A stretch of DNA of 64,000 nt from Medicago truncatula (GCF_003473485.1 NC_053046.1:44469832-44533831), one strand, 5' to 3'. Positions 32,646 to 44,779 are shown, numbered from the stretch's first letter. The notes: generated from the letters alone by a model not told the origin. Numbers and translations are program-made.

Positions 32646-33980
32646 GAATACAATTGGTAGTTACAAATGATTTTCTATCAAAACTTTTCACAGGCAGTTG
32701 AAGTTTTCAACTTTCCTTGTAATAAACATGCATATTTTAAAACATCAAAAGAGTGAAACCAGAAAAACGTGGAAACAAAAGCAGAAAAAGATGAAGAAGA
32801 GGAAAATAAAATGCCTTTGTGATAATTGATGAAGATCAGAGGAATTGAACAAGAAATGTGAGGATTTTATTAAAAAGATGAAAGCCGCAGCATTCTGTTC
32901 TGAGAAAAGATCTTACTATGACAATTGTTATTTTGATTATTCTCAGAAATCTCTTTGGTTGCTGATTAATTATGTTGCAATGGAGTGTAATTAAATAATC
33001 CTCTTCCTCTACCAAAATAAAAATAAAAATAATCCTCTTCCTTAAACTTATCTTTAATTTAGCCACAAAGGTTTTTGCTTGCTGGAATTAAATCATTCTC
33101 TACATTTTGTGTTACAGTATACTACCTCATTTCAAAATGAAACAAATTAATATATTTCAACCTCAAGCCCGCAACACCATGCATCTGATGCATTGTTGGT
33201 TTCGATCTTGTATAACCCCTCACGATTTTGTCCTTTGAGTAAAAATCAATTCTATAATCAAAAGCTACAATTTCTATCTTCAAATAACAACAATTCTAAA
33301 AGTAAAATCAATTCTACTCGAAAACAACCAAACATGTATGATAGGGTTACAACACTTGGACTAAAATCAAGAGGAGGGGGGGGGGGGTAGAGTTTTCTTC
33401 TCCCTCTCATTGTTTGCTCAATAAGAAATATTATCAAGTATATTATTGTTTATGTTTGATAGCTTCTACTTCCAAGCTATTATGCTTCTATTTGCAAATT
33501 TCTCCTTCACTAGCCTAATTTTGTATTGACTCCTCTCTCCAAGGTTGTTTTTATTCTTCTGTAAATCATACTTTTTGTGTTTTCAAATGAACTAGATGGA
33601 AAGAATCTGTGTGAGAAAACTATATAACTCTATTCAACAGTATTATTTTTCTATTACATTAAAATGTTACAATTACAATCAGATGCAATCTACTTTTAAT
33701 TTATCAGTTCAATAATAGCAAAAATGTGAATGACTGCCATGTAATTTTGATCCACATTCATATAGTTTTTATGAATTTGACTTTACTAAACTGAATAGTG
33801 TATTTCAGTTAAAGTGCAGAACTATATCAGTTACCTGTCAAAACACAATTGTAAACTTTTGGACAAAACTTTCTAAAACGCATTTCCTCATTTCAACGAA
33901 GTGAAATCAAGTTGAGTTGATTTATGTAGTAATTTGACTAATACCCTCCAACCATTTTGTATGTGGTCAGTAACATAATT
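32646..33980. other. Intergenic region, 3' of the UGT71-like gene
   Basis: No gene is seen. A run of 12 G (33377-33388) stands out. 33000-33045 has two copies of AATCCTCTTCCT separated by A-rich sequence. The part nearest 33980 may hold the 3' untranslated region of the minus-strand UGT gene. Confidence 0.4.
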
Positions 33981-35396
33981 TCATACATGATTCATAATAT
34001 AATCAATCAAACTACCTAAGCAAGTGTAGGAAGATCCACCCTCTAACAATGTCTTCCTACAATGTTCACTCATCTCTTTCACTTTCTTCCTTACCTCTCC
34101 ATCTGTTTCCAACACACTCCTTATTCCTTTCTCGATCTTGTCTGAAGCTAAAAGATAATCACGCCCAACATCGTACTCCATCCTATAATCCACTGCAATC
34201 TCCACACCCATCTTCAGCTCAGACACAAGTTGAAAAGCATTGGTTTGTTGATCAGCAAAGAGTGGCCATGTGGCAATAGGCACACCATAATATATGCTCT
34301 CGAGAGTCGAATTCCAACCACAATGTGAAACAAAGCCTCCTGTTGCTGGATGAGCGAGTACTTGGACCTGAGGAGCCCATCCAATGACCCTTCCAGTCCT
34401 AGCTGTTCGATCTAAGAACCCTTCAGGTAAAACTGCGACCAAATCAGAAAGAGAGTAATCAGATGTCTCACCCATGGTTCCCTTCGGTGGGGGTTTTCGC
34501 AGAGACCACAGGAAGCGAGCCTCACTTTTCTCAATAGCATACGCAATCTCCCTAATTTGATCCTCATCGAAAGAACCCTTGCTCCCAAAGCAAAGATAAA
34601 CTACGGACGAAAGAGGTTGGTCATCGAGCCAATTAACAATGTCATCAGAATCAACAATACCATTAGGCTCGGGTTTGGTCTCAAGGTTTAATACTGGTCC
34701 CACTGGATAAATGGGAAAACTACGTAGACCCGGATCTTCTAAGAATGAGTGAACTGCATGAGATTCTAGCTCCTGAAACGAATTTACTATGACCCCACTT
34801 GCTTTCTTGAGTCCTCTGACATAGTTAATGAAAGATGATTCCCACTCCTTGCGCAACACTACAGTGGGAAGCGTGTTTGTAGGAACCGGGTTAGCGAAAC
34901 AAGGGATGTCCAATTCATCCTGTTGAAACAGCAATCGAGTGGCTTCGATGTTGTCTTCAAAAAGTGTGTGAAAATGAAGCATCAAACCAAGGAAAGCAAC
35001 ACCGGAAGTGAAGTAGACGAGGGAAGGGACACCAAAGTCATTAGCTACATCAATCATGGTGGTGCAGAACATGTCAACAACGAAGGCAGCGAGCTTTCCA
35101 GTGATATTTGAAACAGCTTCTTTAACATTGGCCTTTTGGGTTTCAACAAGAGCAGCTACAGAGCTACCTACGTTGGAGGTGGAGGGAACATGAGTGGTTT
35201 CAGGGAGGTTAATGACATGGAGATTTTCTGAGTCAGAGGAGGAAAGGGTTTCTGCAGGACTGTTTGGAAACTTGATGACCAAGACGGTTACACGGAGACG
35301 GTTATCACGGTTGATGAGAAGCTTAGCAAACTCAAGGGTGGATACTAAATGTCCCACACCTGGAGAAGGGATAAACACCACTTCTAGTTTCTTCAT
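33981..35396 (-). CDS. UDP-glycosyltransferase, UGT71-like (GT1)
   Basis: Intronless frame of 471 residues; the ATG at 35396 (MKKLEVVFIPSPGVGH) is chosen because family members start just before this strand. Catalytic His16 and the partner Asp108 (VVDMF) of the GT1 dyad are present. The 44-residue PSPG box at 340-383 starts WAPQVQVLAHP, contains SHCGWNSTLES and ends ADQQ, the glutamine usual for UDP-glucose users. The product is a soluble cytosolic enzyme that glucosylates small acceptors such as flavonoids, terpenoids or hormones; the acceptor cannot be read from sequence. Similarity to recalled Medicago UGT71G1 suggests the UGT71 family but a different member. No breaks are seen. The upstream region at 35397-35560 has a TTTAAAT word and a GTCAAC W-box-like site, suggestive only. 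Confidence 0.93.
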   Translation of the reverse strand: MKKLEVVFIPSPGVGHLVSTLEFAKLLINRDNRLRVTVLVIKFPNSPAETLSSSDSENLHVINLPETTHVPSTSNVGSSVAALVETQKANVKEAVSNITGKLAAFVVDMFCTTMIDVANDFGVPSLVYFTSGVAFLGLMLHFHTLFEDNIEATRLLFQQDELDIPCFANPVPTNTLPTVVLRKEWESSFINYVRGLKKASGVIVNSFQELESHAVHSFLEDPGLRSFPIYPVGPVLNLETKPEPNGIVDSDDIVNWLDDQPLSSVVYLCFGSKGSFDEDQIREIAYAIEKSEARFLWSLRKPPPKGTMGETSDYSLSDLVAVLPEGFLDRTARTGRVIGWAPQVQVLAHPATGGFVSHCGWNSTLESIYYGVPIATWPLFADQQTNAFQLVSELKMGVEIAVDYRMEYDVGRDYLLASDKIEKGIRSVLETDGEVRKKVKEMSEHCRKTLLEGGSSYTCLGSLIDYIMNHV

Positions 35397-36527
35397 CCTA
35401 AACAACAACTAAAAAAAACTATTTTCGATCAACAAGAAGCACAAAGTATATATCAGTATAGATAGAAATCCATACTTGCGAATGATGTCATGGCTTTGCT
35501 GGTGTGAAATGAATGTGGTGAGGAGGAGATTTAAATGCTGTTGACTATGTGCACAAATGTTGTTGTCTTTATTAAAGACAATAATGGATTATAGTTGAGG
35601 ACAGTTAAATTGGATTTTTACTGTATATTTGTACATTCGTATTACTAATACTGGTATAAAACGTGGATCCTGAAATTTTGTGTGGTGAGCAATGGTTCGG
35701 AAACCTGAATCATTATCTTGTCTAGTTGGTTCATATAATAGAACGTGGTCAGTGAGGGACAGGACTGAGCAACACATAATTGATGGTAGAAACACAGTCT
35801 GTCTTCTTTTTTTTTTGACGGATCACATAAGATCACTTGAAGGGTCTATTTCAGAGTTGATTAGAGGGAATGAAAAACATGGTAGAGAAGATAGTTTGCA
35901 AAGCACAAATTGTGATGAAGTTTTAGAAAAGTTTTCATTTTTTTCTTCCCTACAAACCTTATCTTTTAAATGACACTTATAGTTTCCGGTATCAAATTAA
36001 GATCTTATTACCTTTGTATAGTTTTCTATTATTACACAGAATAATATCGTTCTAAAAACTAAAAATTGCCACTTCTACAAAAAATGATATTTATTTTGAA
36101 TTGTATTAAACAAATCATCATTTTAGAATGATGTATCATATAAATTAAAATTAATCAGCACCAATGAAATTCAATCTCAAAGCATTGTACAAAATGAAAG
36201 TATTCCTGATCTTCAAGCAAATAGATCAACACAAATAATAATAATCAGGTCACACATGTATAGAAGCTTGAAATAGCCATCCATAGAATTGCAACGCATA
36301 TCAAGATGAATTGCAACACATGTATACACCAGAAATGTTGTCTTTCTTTTCTATTTTACAAATTCAACTTAACAACAATAAACATGGAGCATAGAAATAA
36401 ACTAAGTTCACACTTCAATCGTACCAAACATTTCTCCATTCCTCAAAATGCCAACAATTACAACAGCGGATATCTTTACTTGATGGCCAGTACAAATATA
36501 TAATAGCAATTGCAACACTGGATCTCC
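35397..36527. other. Spacer between UGT71-like and AP-1 sigma genes
   Basis: Holds the promoter side of the UGT gene (35397 onward) and the 3' end of the AP-1 sigma gene (up to 36527). No further gene is supported. Confidence 0.5.
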
Positions 36528-38751
36528 TTATTTAGTAGCTTGTGCGATAATATTACTCAAGGAACTGGCTTCCTCCTTAGCAGTCTCCACCAATGAATCC
36601 TGAAAGACGATGTCATACAAATTTGGATTAGAAAAACTGATTGAAGAATCAAAACATACCCAAAAAAGAAAGACCATTGATACCTGTGCAGCTATCAACC
36701 GAGCAACAGTTTTTTTGCTCGACTCCTGAAGCTCGCCGGCAATTAGAATTTCATCAAGTATATAATAGGCCTTCCATGATTAAAAACAAAGAACAGGTCA
36801 GAAGGGAGATTACTAGACCAATAATAATGACAGGCGATGTGGTCAATAATTGAGGCTCATTCAGTGTGGATCCACCATGAAAGGATTAATAGGAGTTACA
36901 GGGAATTAAGTAGGCCTTATTTTGAATTATGGATATATATCGCATTAAACTTGGACATACCTTATGGAAGTTGAATATCAAGTCCAGTTCACAGACCTGC
37001 AAATTGACAAGTCACCATTATCAAGTTAGAGTGACACGAGAAATGATTCTTATATTATATCCTTAAGAAAAGGGACTCTTCAAAAGTCAAAACTTTTGAT
37101 AGAACTTACACTGCCAAAATACCGATCAAGAATCTCCACAAAATGATGAATCATTTCAAGTACTTCCAATTCGTTGTCAGCATCATCAATACACATACAG
37201 AAATATAGACTAGCATATCTGTAGCAGATATTCATTATAACATGGTCAATTAAAAATCAAGCCAAACAGAAGATCGCCTTGCAAAAGAGTATAAAGCTGT
37301 CTACTCTAGTCAAAATAGATACCTTTTATAAACAACTTTATGTCCTCTCCACTCTACAAAATTACAGAGCTTGGGAGCACGGCTAAGAATCACTCCACTG
37401 AGCTCACGGATTACCTTGTCAACAAAAATATGAGATGTAAATACACATATCAAGGATGTTTATCATGCAATGTGGTGTGCTCAGCATGCAATGACCATCA
37501 CTATCACCATAATAATACATACAAATAAAAACATATATCCATAATAAAGAGAACATGCGATAGGTTGTTAGTTACCTTACTTCTTTCCTTCTGAGTGTAA
37601 GGTGAATACCATTTTGTGAGCCTAACCTTCCCTTGACGACTAATGAGAAGCACAAAGTGTATCTACATTTAGGAAGAGGAATAAAGCATGCAAGTTGAAA
37701 TTAGAGATCCTATTAACAACGGGGAGAGAGATACAATTCTACCATTCATTTAAAAGTACCTAGACTTTCAGAATTCAATCATATAATGAATAAGCATTCA
37801 TACATATATGTATTCCAAGTACAAAATACAAGGTGAAAATCACTTTCAGGTAACTTCATGATTGGTAGTAACAGAAACCCAGAACACGAAAGAATGCTGT
37901 TATGTTAAGAGGAGTTTCATCATGGAAAAATTTAGAGCAATGATATTTAGCCACAAAAAGTTGACACCGTATAAAAATACATTCAATTTAAGTGTTCAAG
38001 TAATTGAAAGTGAGAGAAGAAATTAATAAAAGAATGAAAAGCTTATAGTATCCAGTGTCCATGTCAAACTTAGTGTCAAAATAACATTTTTCAAAAATTT
38101 AAATACAAGGAAGCTATGAATCACGACTAACTAACTAAGGCTCTGTTTAGCAAAAAATAGACGATAGTTGATGAACTTATAGGGAATAGCTTATAGCGGA
38201 TAGCTAGTTGATTGAATTTGTAGTGTTGATCAAAATTAGTGGTTGAACTAGCTTATAAATATGAAATGTCATAAAAAAGTTATATTTAATTTTTTTCAAC
38301 TAAGATGAGAGGGATTAAATCGAGAGGAAACATGATAAGTTATAAATTTTAAGCTATGAGTTAATTGAACCAGCTTATCAAAATAATTTTTAAAGCAGTA
38401 AAAATAAGTTATAAGCTTGCGAGTAAAAAATAGTTACAGAAAGTGTCTTTCTTTTTTTTGTCATATGAAGTTCAAAATCTGTCAATGCCAAACAGAACCT
38501 AAGACTTGATCGCATCACCAAAACTAACATGTGTTTAACACAGTGACGCATCTTCAATCAGAAGCGATCGCATCAGGAAAAGTATGAACAAGTAACTAAT
38601 CATAATAGATCTAGAAATTAACAACAACCTATAACAGCATGCATATTCAGATCGAGTTTACGAAAGTAATATCACAAAATGAAATCACTAAGAAATTCAA
38701 ATTCAGTGAAAATAACGAAAGTAGAAGAATAAAGGTTGAGTAACTGACCAT
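36528..38751 (-). CDS. AP-1 complex subunit sigma (clathrin adaptor small chain)
   Basis: Seven coding exons on the minus strand, all with GT-AG borders: 38749-38751, 37576-37662, 37323-37414, 37110-37218, 36961-36996, 36684-36770, 36528-36599. They sum to 486 nt and 161 residues. The protein begins [20 protein letters not shown], continues [50 protein letters not shown] and ends [13 protein letters not shown]. This is the complete longin-fold sigma adaptin of AP-1, which with gamma, beta and mu chains recruits clathrin at the trans-Golgi network/early endosome and recognises acidic dileucine signals. The first coding exon contains only the ATG, then GTCAGT. Intron 1 carries a Tourist-like MITE. 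Sequence agrees with recalled Arabidopsis AP1S1/AP1S2 (At2g17380/At4g35410). Confidence 0.96.
38139..38499. mobile_element. Tourist-like (PIF/Harbinger) MITE, 361 bp
   Basis: Ends GGCTCTGTTTAGCA (left) and GGTTCTGTTTGGCA (right, complement), flanked by TAA on both sides (38136-38138, 38500-38502), the typical PIF/Harbinger target. Non-coding. It lies in intron 1 of the AP-1 sigma gene. Confidence 0.8.
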
Positions 38752-39486
38752 TGATTTTGATTTTGGCGAAAGAGATCTAAATTCACTCGATTCGATTCTG
38801 AATGTTTTTTGTTGAATTGAATTGTTACGATTTACGAATGAGAATGAGAATTTAGTTGAAATCAGAAGAGAAGATGAAGAGCTTGGTCTGTCAGTTTCTT
38901 TCTGGACTCACTGTGGTCGACTATATCTTTTTCCGGAAATGTTAAATGCACCCTCCCTTTTTCATTTTCACACCCCCTCCAAAGTATACATACCCCTATC
39001 TCTATAAATATTCATCTTAATCTTTTTTCATTTCAAAAGTTTATTTTATATATCCTAAAAAAAACAAATTTCATTTATAGAAAAACATATATTTCTTTAG
39101 GGTTTGTTTGTTTCAAAAGAAAGAAAGTGAAAAGATAGCAAGGAGGATGAAAAGTTTCTTGAAACGTGTGCTTCCTCTGATTAGAACCCTATCAGAGAGG
39201 AAAGAAAGGTTGCTTTTTTATGGGATTCAAGTAATACATTTTTTTGTTATGGACATCATGAAAGGAGAGATTTGTCCTTTTAATTTTCTATCTTAACCAT
39301 TAAGTAATACGTTTTTTTGTTTGTTATGGAAATCATAAAAGGAGAGATTAGTCCTTTTAAAAAAAAATCAGAAAATAAGTCCTTCTAAAAAAATGATACC
39401 TATTTTTTTGGATTCACACAAGTTTGTTTCCTTTTTTTTTTCTTTCATCCCAATTAATTATGTGTCTTGCCAATTAAAAGTAAGAA
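38752..39486. other. AP-1 sigma 5' leader and upstream DNA
   Basis: The 5' leader of the AP-1 sigma gene probably covers roughly 38752-38900 (GA/CT-rich). 39270-39400 has short repeated phrases (AAGTAATACGTTTTTTTGT, GGAGAGATTAGTCCTTTTAA). No gene is seen. Confidence 0.4.
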
Positions 39487-40842
39487 CACAAATTCATCCT
39501 TCAACTATGCGAAATATCAATTTAATCCCTGAATTTGTTAAATGTCAATCAAGTTAGTCCTTCTGTTCAAACGGAGCGTTAACGGAGCTGACGTGACCGT
39601 TAACCTCTCACATGTCAGACGCCACATAAACAGGGACTAATTTGGCCGATAATAACAAACATTTTGAAGGACTAAACTGATTGATTTGCAGAAAATATTT
39701 CGGCTTTCTTCCCAAACGGCTCTTTTCTTCCCCAACGACTATTTCTTCCCCAATTGTATAAAATTGAAACCCTGATTACACAAGCAATCTACACCCCAAT
39801 TGTATAAATTCAAACCCTAACTTTTTGCATTGAATTTGAATGTCAAAATCCTCAAAATTTCTTGAAGCAAAACTAGTGAAATTGGATCTGAAATGATGGG
39901 GGGTGGGAATATGGAAAAAAACAGTTATGAAAGTCGAGCTTCATCTTCAAACTCCAAGTTTAATGGTGATGTGAGAGTGCTTGAATGTTGGTGTCCTAGA
40001 ATATGTGACATTAGAAAATCAATACCGTAAAAATCCCATGAAGGCCATTCTATGCTTGCCCTCTCCAAAGGTTTGTTTAACTATTAAACATGTGATGTCA
40101 TCTTAGTTTGAACAACACATGACTGATTTTGAAAAGAGGTTGAAGATGATTGAGGAATGTAACCTTTCTGTAATAATATCTCCATCAAATTAGTCCCTGA
40201 ATTATTTCTCTATATATCAAATAGATCCATTTGTTATTTTAAAAACCATTAAATAAGTCCCTGAATTGTTTAATCAGATATCAAATTGATCCATGAAGTA
40301 TATGTGTACAAAATAAACTAAAAAAGTCAGAACAAACAAATTGAAACTGAAACGGACAAAAAAAAGGGTGGATACGAACATAGAAACTTGATAAACTAGA
40401 GGAAAGGTGTTACCTTTAACCACAACCGAACACAGAAATTTCAAAAACAAGAGAATCGCCGGAGATGATGATGATTTTGGGGAGGTGAGAATGGAGAAAG
40501 TTTTAGGGGGGAGGAGAAGGGTCAAGGATGTTTTTGAGTGGAATGTGAGGAAGGAGGTATGGGTAATACAGGGGCAAAATTGAAATAACATAAAAAAATT
40601 TGAAAAGTGAAAACTGAAATTTTTCCACTTTCATCAAATTAGTCCTTGAACACGTGGCTTCCTTTTTGCCACATGTACAAGACAGCACAACATGCTGGGC
40701 GACATATCGGCATGGCTAACAGAGCACTTGGACGGAGGGACCTTTTTTATGGACGTCTGACAAATTCAGGGACTAAGTTGATATTTCGCATAATTGAGGG
40801 ATGATTTTGGCCGACCCATAAAAATTCAAGGACGAATTTGAT
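39487..40842 (+). mobile_element. TIR transposon of about 1.35 kb with GRF zinc-finger remnant
   Basis: Inverted ends of about 50 bp: left (39489-39539) contains AACTATGCGAAATATCAATT and CCCTGAATTTGT; right (40760-40809, complement) contains AATTATGCGAAATATCAACT and CCCTGAATTTGT. Internal copies of the same phrases occur at 40185-40300. No target duplication could be fixed, so the superfamily (Mutator is plausible) is open. It carries a decayed GRF-type zinc-finger frame but no transposase. Confidence 0.7.
39893..40172 (+). pseudogene. GRF-type zinc finger protein remnant
   Basis: Reads MMGGGNMEKNSYESR then SSNSKFNGDVRVLECWCPR, the start of a GRF zinc finger (CxC...), followed after frame changes by YACPL-like residues and DFEKRLKMIEECNLS-like residues. 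Small GRF proteins of this layout are common in legume transposons (recalled). Function unknown; stops and frame shifts show decay. Confidence 0.5.
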
Positions 40843-41892
40843 GGTTCACTCGAATAAAATTCTTTAAAAAAAATAAAAATAATTCCCTAAAAAAAATAGT
40901 AGAAATTCAATTTGAAATAGGATTAATCGCTAAAATGCATGAGAAGATTTTGTTCATTTCATGATCCCAGGTGTCATAATTTTGGGTAGGTTTGCATTTA
41001 CCATATATACGTTGAGTTTAATGGTGGTAGATTGATGGTCGAAAACAACTTTGCACACATAACTAATCAAAATATTCTAAATACCACATAATGTTTTTAA
41101 ATTACATGGGCCAAACGTGACAATTCAGAATATTTTGCTCTATTGTGTGTTCAAAATTACTTTGGATCGTCAACCCACCACAATTAAGCTCATATACATT
41201 TTGAGAAAAACTCTCAAATATATATAATAATATAGATAGATATTTTTTTTGAAGCAATAATATAGATAGATATAGATTACATACAACTTATTGATTTCTA
41301 TCAATGGAATCCCAACCAAAATAACATGTTCTTCAATTTTATGCAAAATTATTAAAAAGTTTGAAAAGAATATTGTGCAAATAAAATTCAATATCAAATT
41401 AATATCTGTTAAAATAAAAATGTCAAATTATTAGTGACATACATTTATATTTTTTTAAGAGTCAATGTGCGTTTATTCCGTATTAACATTAAAATAATAC
41501 AAATGTTATTTTAAAAAAAAATATAAATGTTATGAATACTAGTGAATGTTGATTGCGCTATCGAGTTCTTGGGCTAAATTATTAGTCTAAATTATATCAT
41601 TGTACTTCTCTACTAAGTCACAATATTGTTATCTTATTTGGTTTAGCTTATTTTAGAGCTTATGCAAAACAACTTATGCAAATAAATATGTCTTTATGTA
41701 TTATTTATAAGCTTGTTAATGTAGTTTATGAAAAAACAGTTTATGAAGGTATAATTTTCGTTAGTGAGAACTTATGAATTAAGATAAAAACTTATTTAGG
41801 GGGGTGTATTGGATCATGATTCTAAGGGATTTTAAAAGACTTTTTTTATCATGAAAAAGTCTTGTGGTATTCAATCAAGACTCTAATTATTG
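40843..41892. other. Intergenic AT-rich region
   Basis: No gene. 41225-41280 has a direct repeat of AATAATATAGATAGATAT. 41625-41780 has TTATAAGC/AGCTTAT words of the abundant legume MITE. 41802-41890 begins GGGGGGTGTATTGGAT and resembles the end of the neighbouring foldback MITE, so it may be a partial second copy. Confidence 0.5.
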
Positions 41893-42324
41893 GGGGATGT
41901 ATTGGATTAGGATTTTAAAAGACAATTTTTGTTTAAAAAAGTCTTGAGGATTTTAAAAGACTTTGCAAGATTTTGATGATTTTAAAAGACTATTAAGGAT
42001 TTCAATGGATTTAATTCATAAGATTTTGAAGGATTTGAAATGATTTTATGGATTTCAAGAGATTTCAACAGATTTTATAAATTTTAAGAAATAATTGAAA
42101 AAAATATCATAACAAACTCTCTTTCACAAAATCTCAATAAAGACTATTTTATTTATTTATTTTTTTTTTACGGAAGAATTAGAGCTACAAAATCTCAATA
42201 AAGACTCTTTATACCTTCATAAACTGTTTTTTCATAACGAAAATTATACCTTGCAAAGTCTTTTAAAATCCTCAAAACTTTTTTAAACAAAAATTATCTT
42301 TTAAAATCCTAATCCAAACAGGGC
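41893..42324. mobile_element. Foldback MITE, GGGGGATGTATTGGATTAGG ends
   Basis: Near-perfect inverted arms of about 66 bp: 41904-41971 and 42251-42318, sharing GATTAGGATTTTAAAAGA, TTTTTGTTTAAAAAAGT and GAGGATTTTAAAAGACTTTG. The centre contains two direct copies of CAAAATCTCAATAAAGACT around a T-rich run, and an inverted copy of DNA from the left flank. Non-coding. Confidence 0.8.
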
Positions 42325-42634
42325 ATGTGTCTTTCTGGAGTTGTTTCATTGTACTTCTTTATAAATAGAGCTCGCACACAACATAATTATATATCAACAT
42401 ATATATATATGTTCTTTCTCTTTTTTTAACTTATTTTTATTCTTTTTCTTATTCCGAGAGTTCTATAACAATACATTTGTCTTCTAATTGGTTATTTTAA
42501 ATATGATTATGGCTATAAGTAATTGCTGTTTAAATGATATTTAATGGTGTATTGAAATTTGTTACACATCTTAATCTTATACGTAATTTAAGTGATACAG
42601 TGTATGTTTTTTTCTGGTTACCTTAAGTAATATG

Positions 42635-43326
42635 TAGAGCTGTCAAAACGGGCGGTCCGACCCTAAACGGGCCGACCCTAGCGGGCTTCGGGTTTTAGCG
42701 GGTCGGACCAAAAAGCCCGGTTGACAAAACGGGTTTGAAATATACTACCCGAGCCCGGCCCTACACGGGCCGCGGGCAAAACGGGCCGGCCCGTATTAAA
42801 AATTATATATACTTTTATTTTAAAAAAATACTATAAAACACTACTATAATTTTTTTATAAATAATATTTTAATATGTTTAAATAATGTCTAGCACAAAAG
42901 TAAATTGTAAACATTTTCGTACAAACGTCGTAAACTAAAACGACGAAAAAAATGATTTTAAATAAATTAGATATGTTATGGTTATAGATATTTATATATT
43001 CGATCTTTAAAACTATAAATAACGAAATGAATAAATATAATTTTATATTACATTTATATTTGTGTTAATTTATTGAATTTTCACTTTTGTTTTTTTTACT
43101 TTGATAATCAACTAAGTAAATAATTATTTGAAAAATATATATAATTTATAGAATTTTTTTTTGTTATGCGGGCTAACGGGCTACCCGCGGCCCATTCGGG
43201 CTAGCCCTAACGGGTACCAGGCTTTTAAGGGCCGGACTAAAAAACCCTATTAAATATCGGGCTCAATATTTTAAGCCCAAACCCTATATTTATTCGGGCT
43301 AAATGGGCCGGCTCATGACAGCTCTA
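42635..43326. mobile_element. hAT-type non-autonomous element, 692 bp, GC-rich ends
   Basis: Ends TAGAGCTGTCA / TGACAGCTCTA are inverted, with exact 8-bp flanks GTAATATG (42627-42634, 43327-43334). About 150 bp at each end is strikingly rich in CGGGC/GGGCC words, while the middle is very AT-rich. No transposase. The exact duplication suggests a fairly young insertion. Confidence 0.92.
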
Positions 43327-43974
43327 GTAATATGTTCAATGTGATTACTTTTATTTTTGAATTTTACTTCTTTAAATACCATAAAAATGTGTCTAAGTTG
43401 TATAATACGGCCAAAGATACAGATTTTATCAAATGAAAATATATAAGGCACGAAAAATCTACAAATACATAATTTTTTATGTCAACCTTTCAAAAAACAA
43501 TTATTTATGTAAAAATATATGAAATTTATAGATTCTTCGTGCCTTATAATTATTAAATCATCCTCTAAAAAAACGAAATAATAACATTCCTTCCTATTGT
43601 ACTGGAAAAAAATCACAAATTATGAAAAACTTCGCACTAAACAGTCTCATTACACGCTTTACTTTTTTCATTTATCAACGGCCATTTTGAGACGTTAATC
43701 TTGATACATCAACATGCAATTGACAATATGTAAAAACTGACTTGAAATGAATTTTTTTTTATTGAGAGACTGACCTATATATATAAATAAGTACCTATTA
43801 TATTTTTTTATTTTTTTAGATGTTACTTACTTCCCGGCCGAATTCTGAGGACTTTCTTACGTTGAGAACCGGAGAATTAACAAAGAAAATACAATTATGA
43901 TTATATATAGAAAGTTGATTAAATAATGGACGAGTATCAAATACATAATATCTCATCACTTATCAAATTGTTTT
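43327..43974. other. Intergenic region
   Basis: AT-rich with no gene. 43435-43460 and 43507-43550 hold inverted-looking phrases (AAGGCACGAAAAATCTA, GATTCTTCGTGCCTTAT) that could be ends of a small unrecognised element of about 0.12 kb. Confidence 0.4.
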
Positions 43975-44652
43975 ATGTATGCTTTTTTGTATTTTTATCG
44001 TTGGCATTAAGCTCGGTTGCACAGTATGATTATTTTTTGATGGCGATGCAGTGGCCAGCTGCATATATACTGCAGGCAAAATAACAATAAATGTACTCAA
44101 AAACCAAACAGTAGGTTTTCCATCAACGGAATGTGGCCTCAGAAAAATGTAGGTTCTTCTTCGCCACGCCATGGTGAGTTGATTTAATTCAACTATAAAT
44201 AATATAAAGCTTTTCTTATTTGTTTCTTCTACTTTATATATTTTATATATCTTTTAAATAACTTATATTTATTTTTTTCATCAGCTTTCTACAACTACAT
44301 CATGGCCCAATTTAGCAGGAAATGATTTGTGTTTTTGGCAAAGACAGTAGTTCTTACACCACTTTTAACCAAACCCAATATTTCGATGTAGCCAATGATA
44401 TTTGGAAGAAATTGAACCTTTTTTATATGCTTAAAGCACAAGGTATTTCGCCTAGTACCTCCTCCAAACCTCATCTAAGAGCAGACTTTGAAAATGCCAT
44501 TAGTAAACATCTTGGGTTTACCCTTAAAGTTCAATTTCATTGTCCCTCCAATGAGCTATTGGAGATCAGGTTATGCAGAAATCGTGGTGGGAATCAATAT
44601 GTGAATTGTACAAGGACTGGATATTGCGGAACTTCATTTAATTGGATTCCAT
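43975..44652 (+). pseudogene. T2/S-type ribonuclease-like pseudogene
   Basis: Two exons of the T2 RNase family can be followed. Exon 1 (to about 44171) has a hydrophobic signal-peptide-like start, AQYDYF, AMQWPA and a conserved-site-1-like region. After an intron ending in TTTTTTTCATCAG (44284), exon 2 has SWPNLAG, then ANDIWKKLNLFYMLKAQGISPS, KHLGFTLKVQFHC, EIRLCRN and NCTRTGYC. Family members are secreted RNases, including S-RNases of self-incompatibility and stress-induced S-like RNases. The reading frame is interrupted in a few places, so it is a relic. The F-box-associated relic directly downstream makes the pair resemble an S-locus arrangement. Lineage (S-RNase versus S-like) cannot be decided by eye. 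Confidence 0.7.
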
Positions 44653-44779
44653 AGTATCGTATTTGTATTACGTACGCAGAATTTTGCTGCAGAAGTACAG
44701 AGAGTGCAAGTATAACATTTATTAGTTTCGTTATGATATGAAATAATGGGAGATATTATCATTAGAGCGGGTGCACTTA

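Noticed and set aside
35692-35973. 93-codon plus-strand frame upstream of the UGT71-like gene
   Set aside because: No domain, no splice partners and an antisense overlap with other short frames; probably chance.
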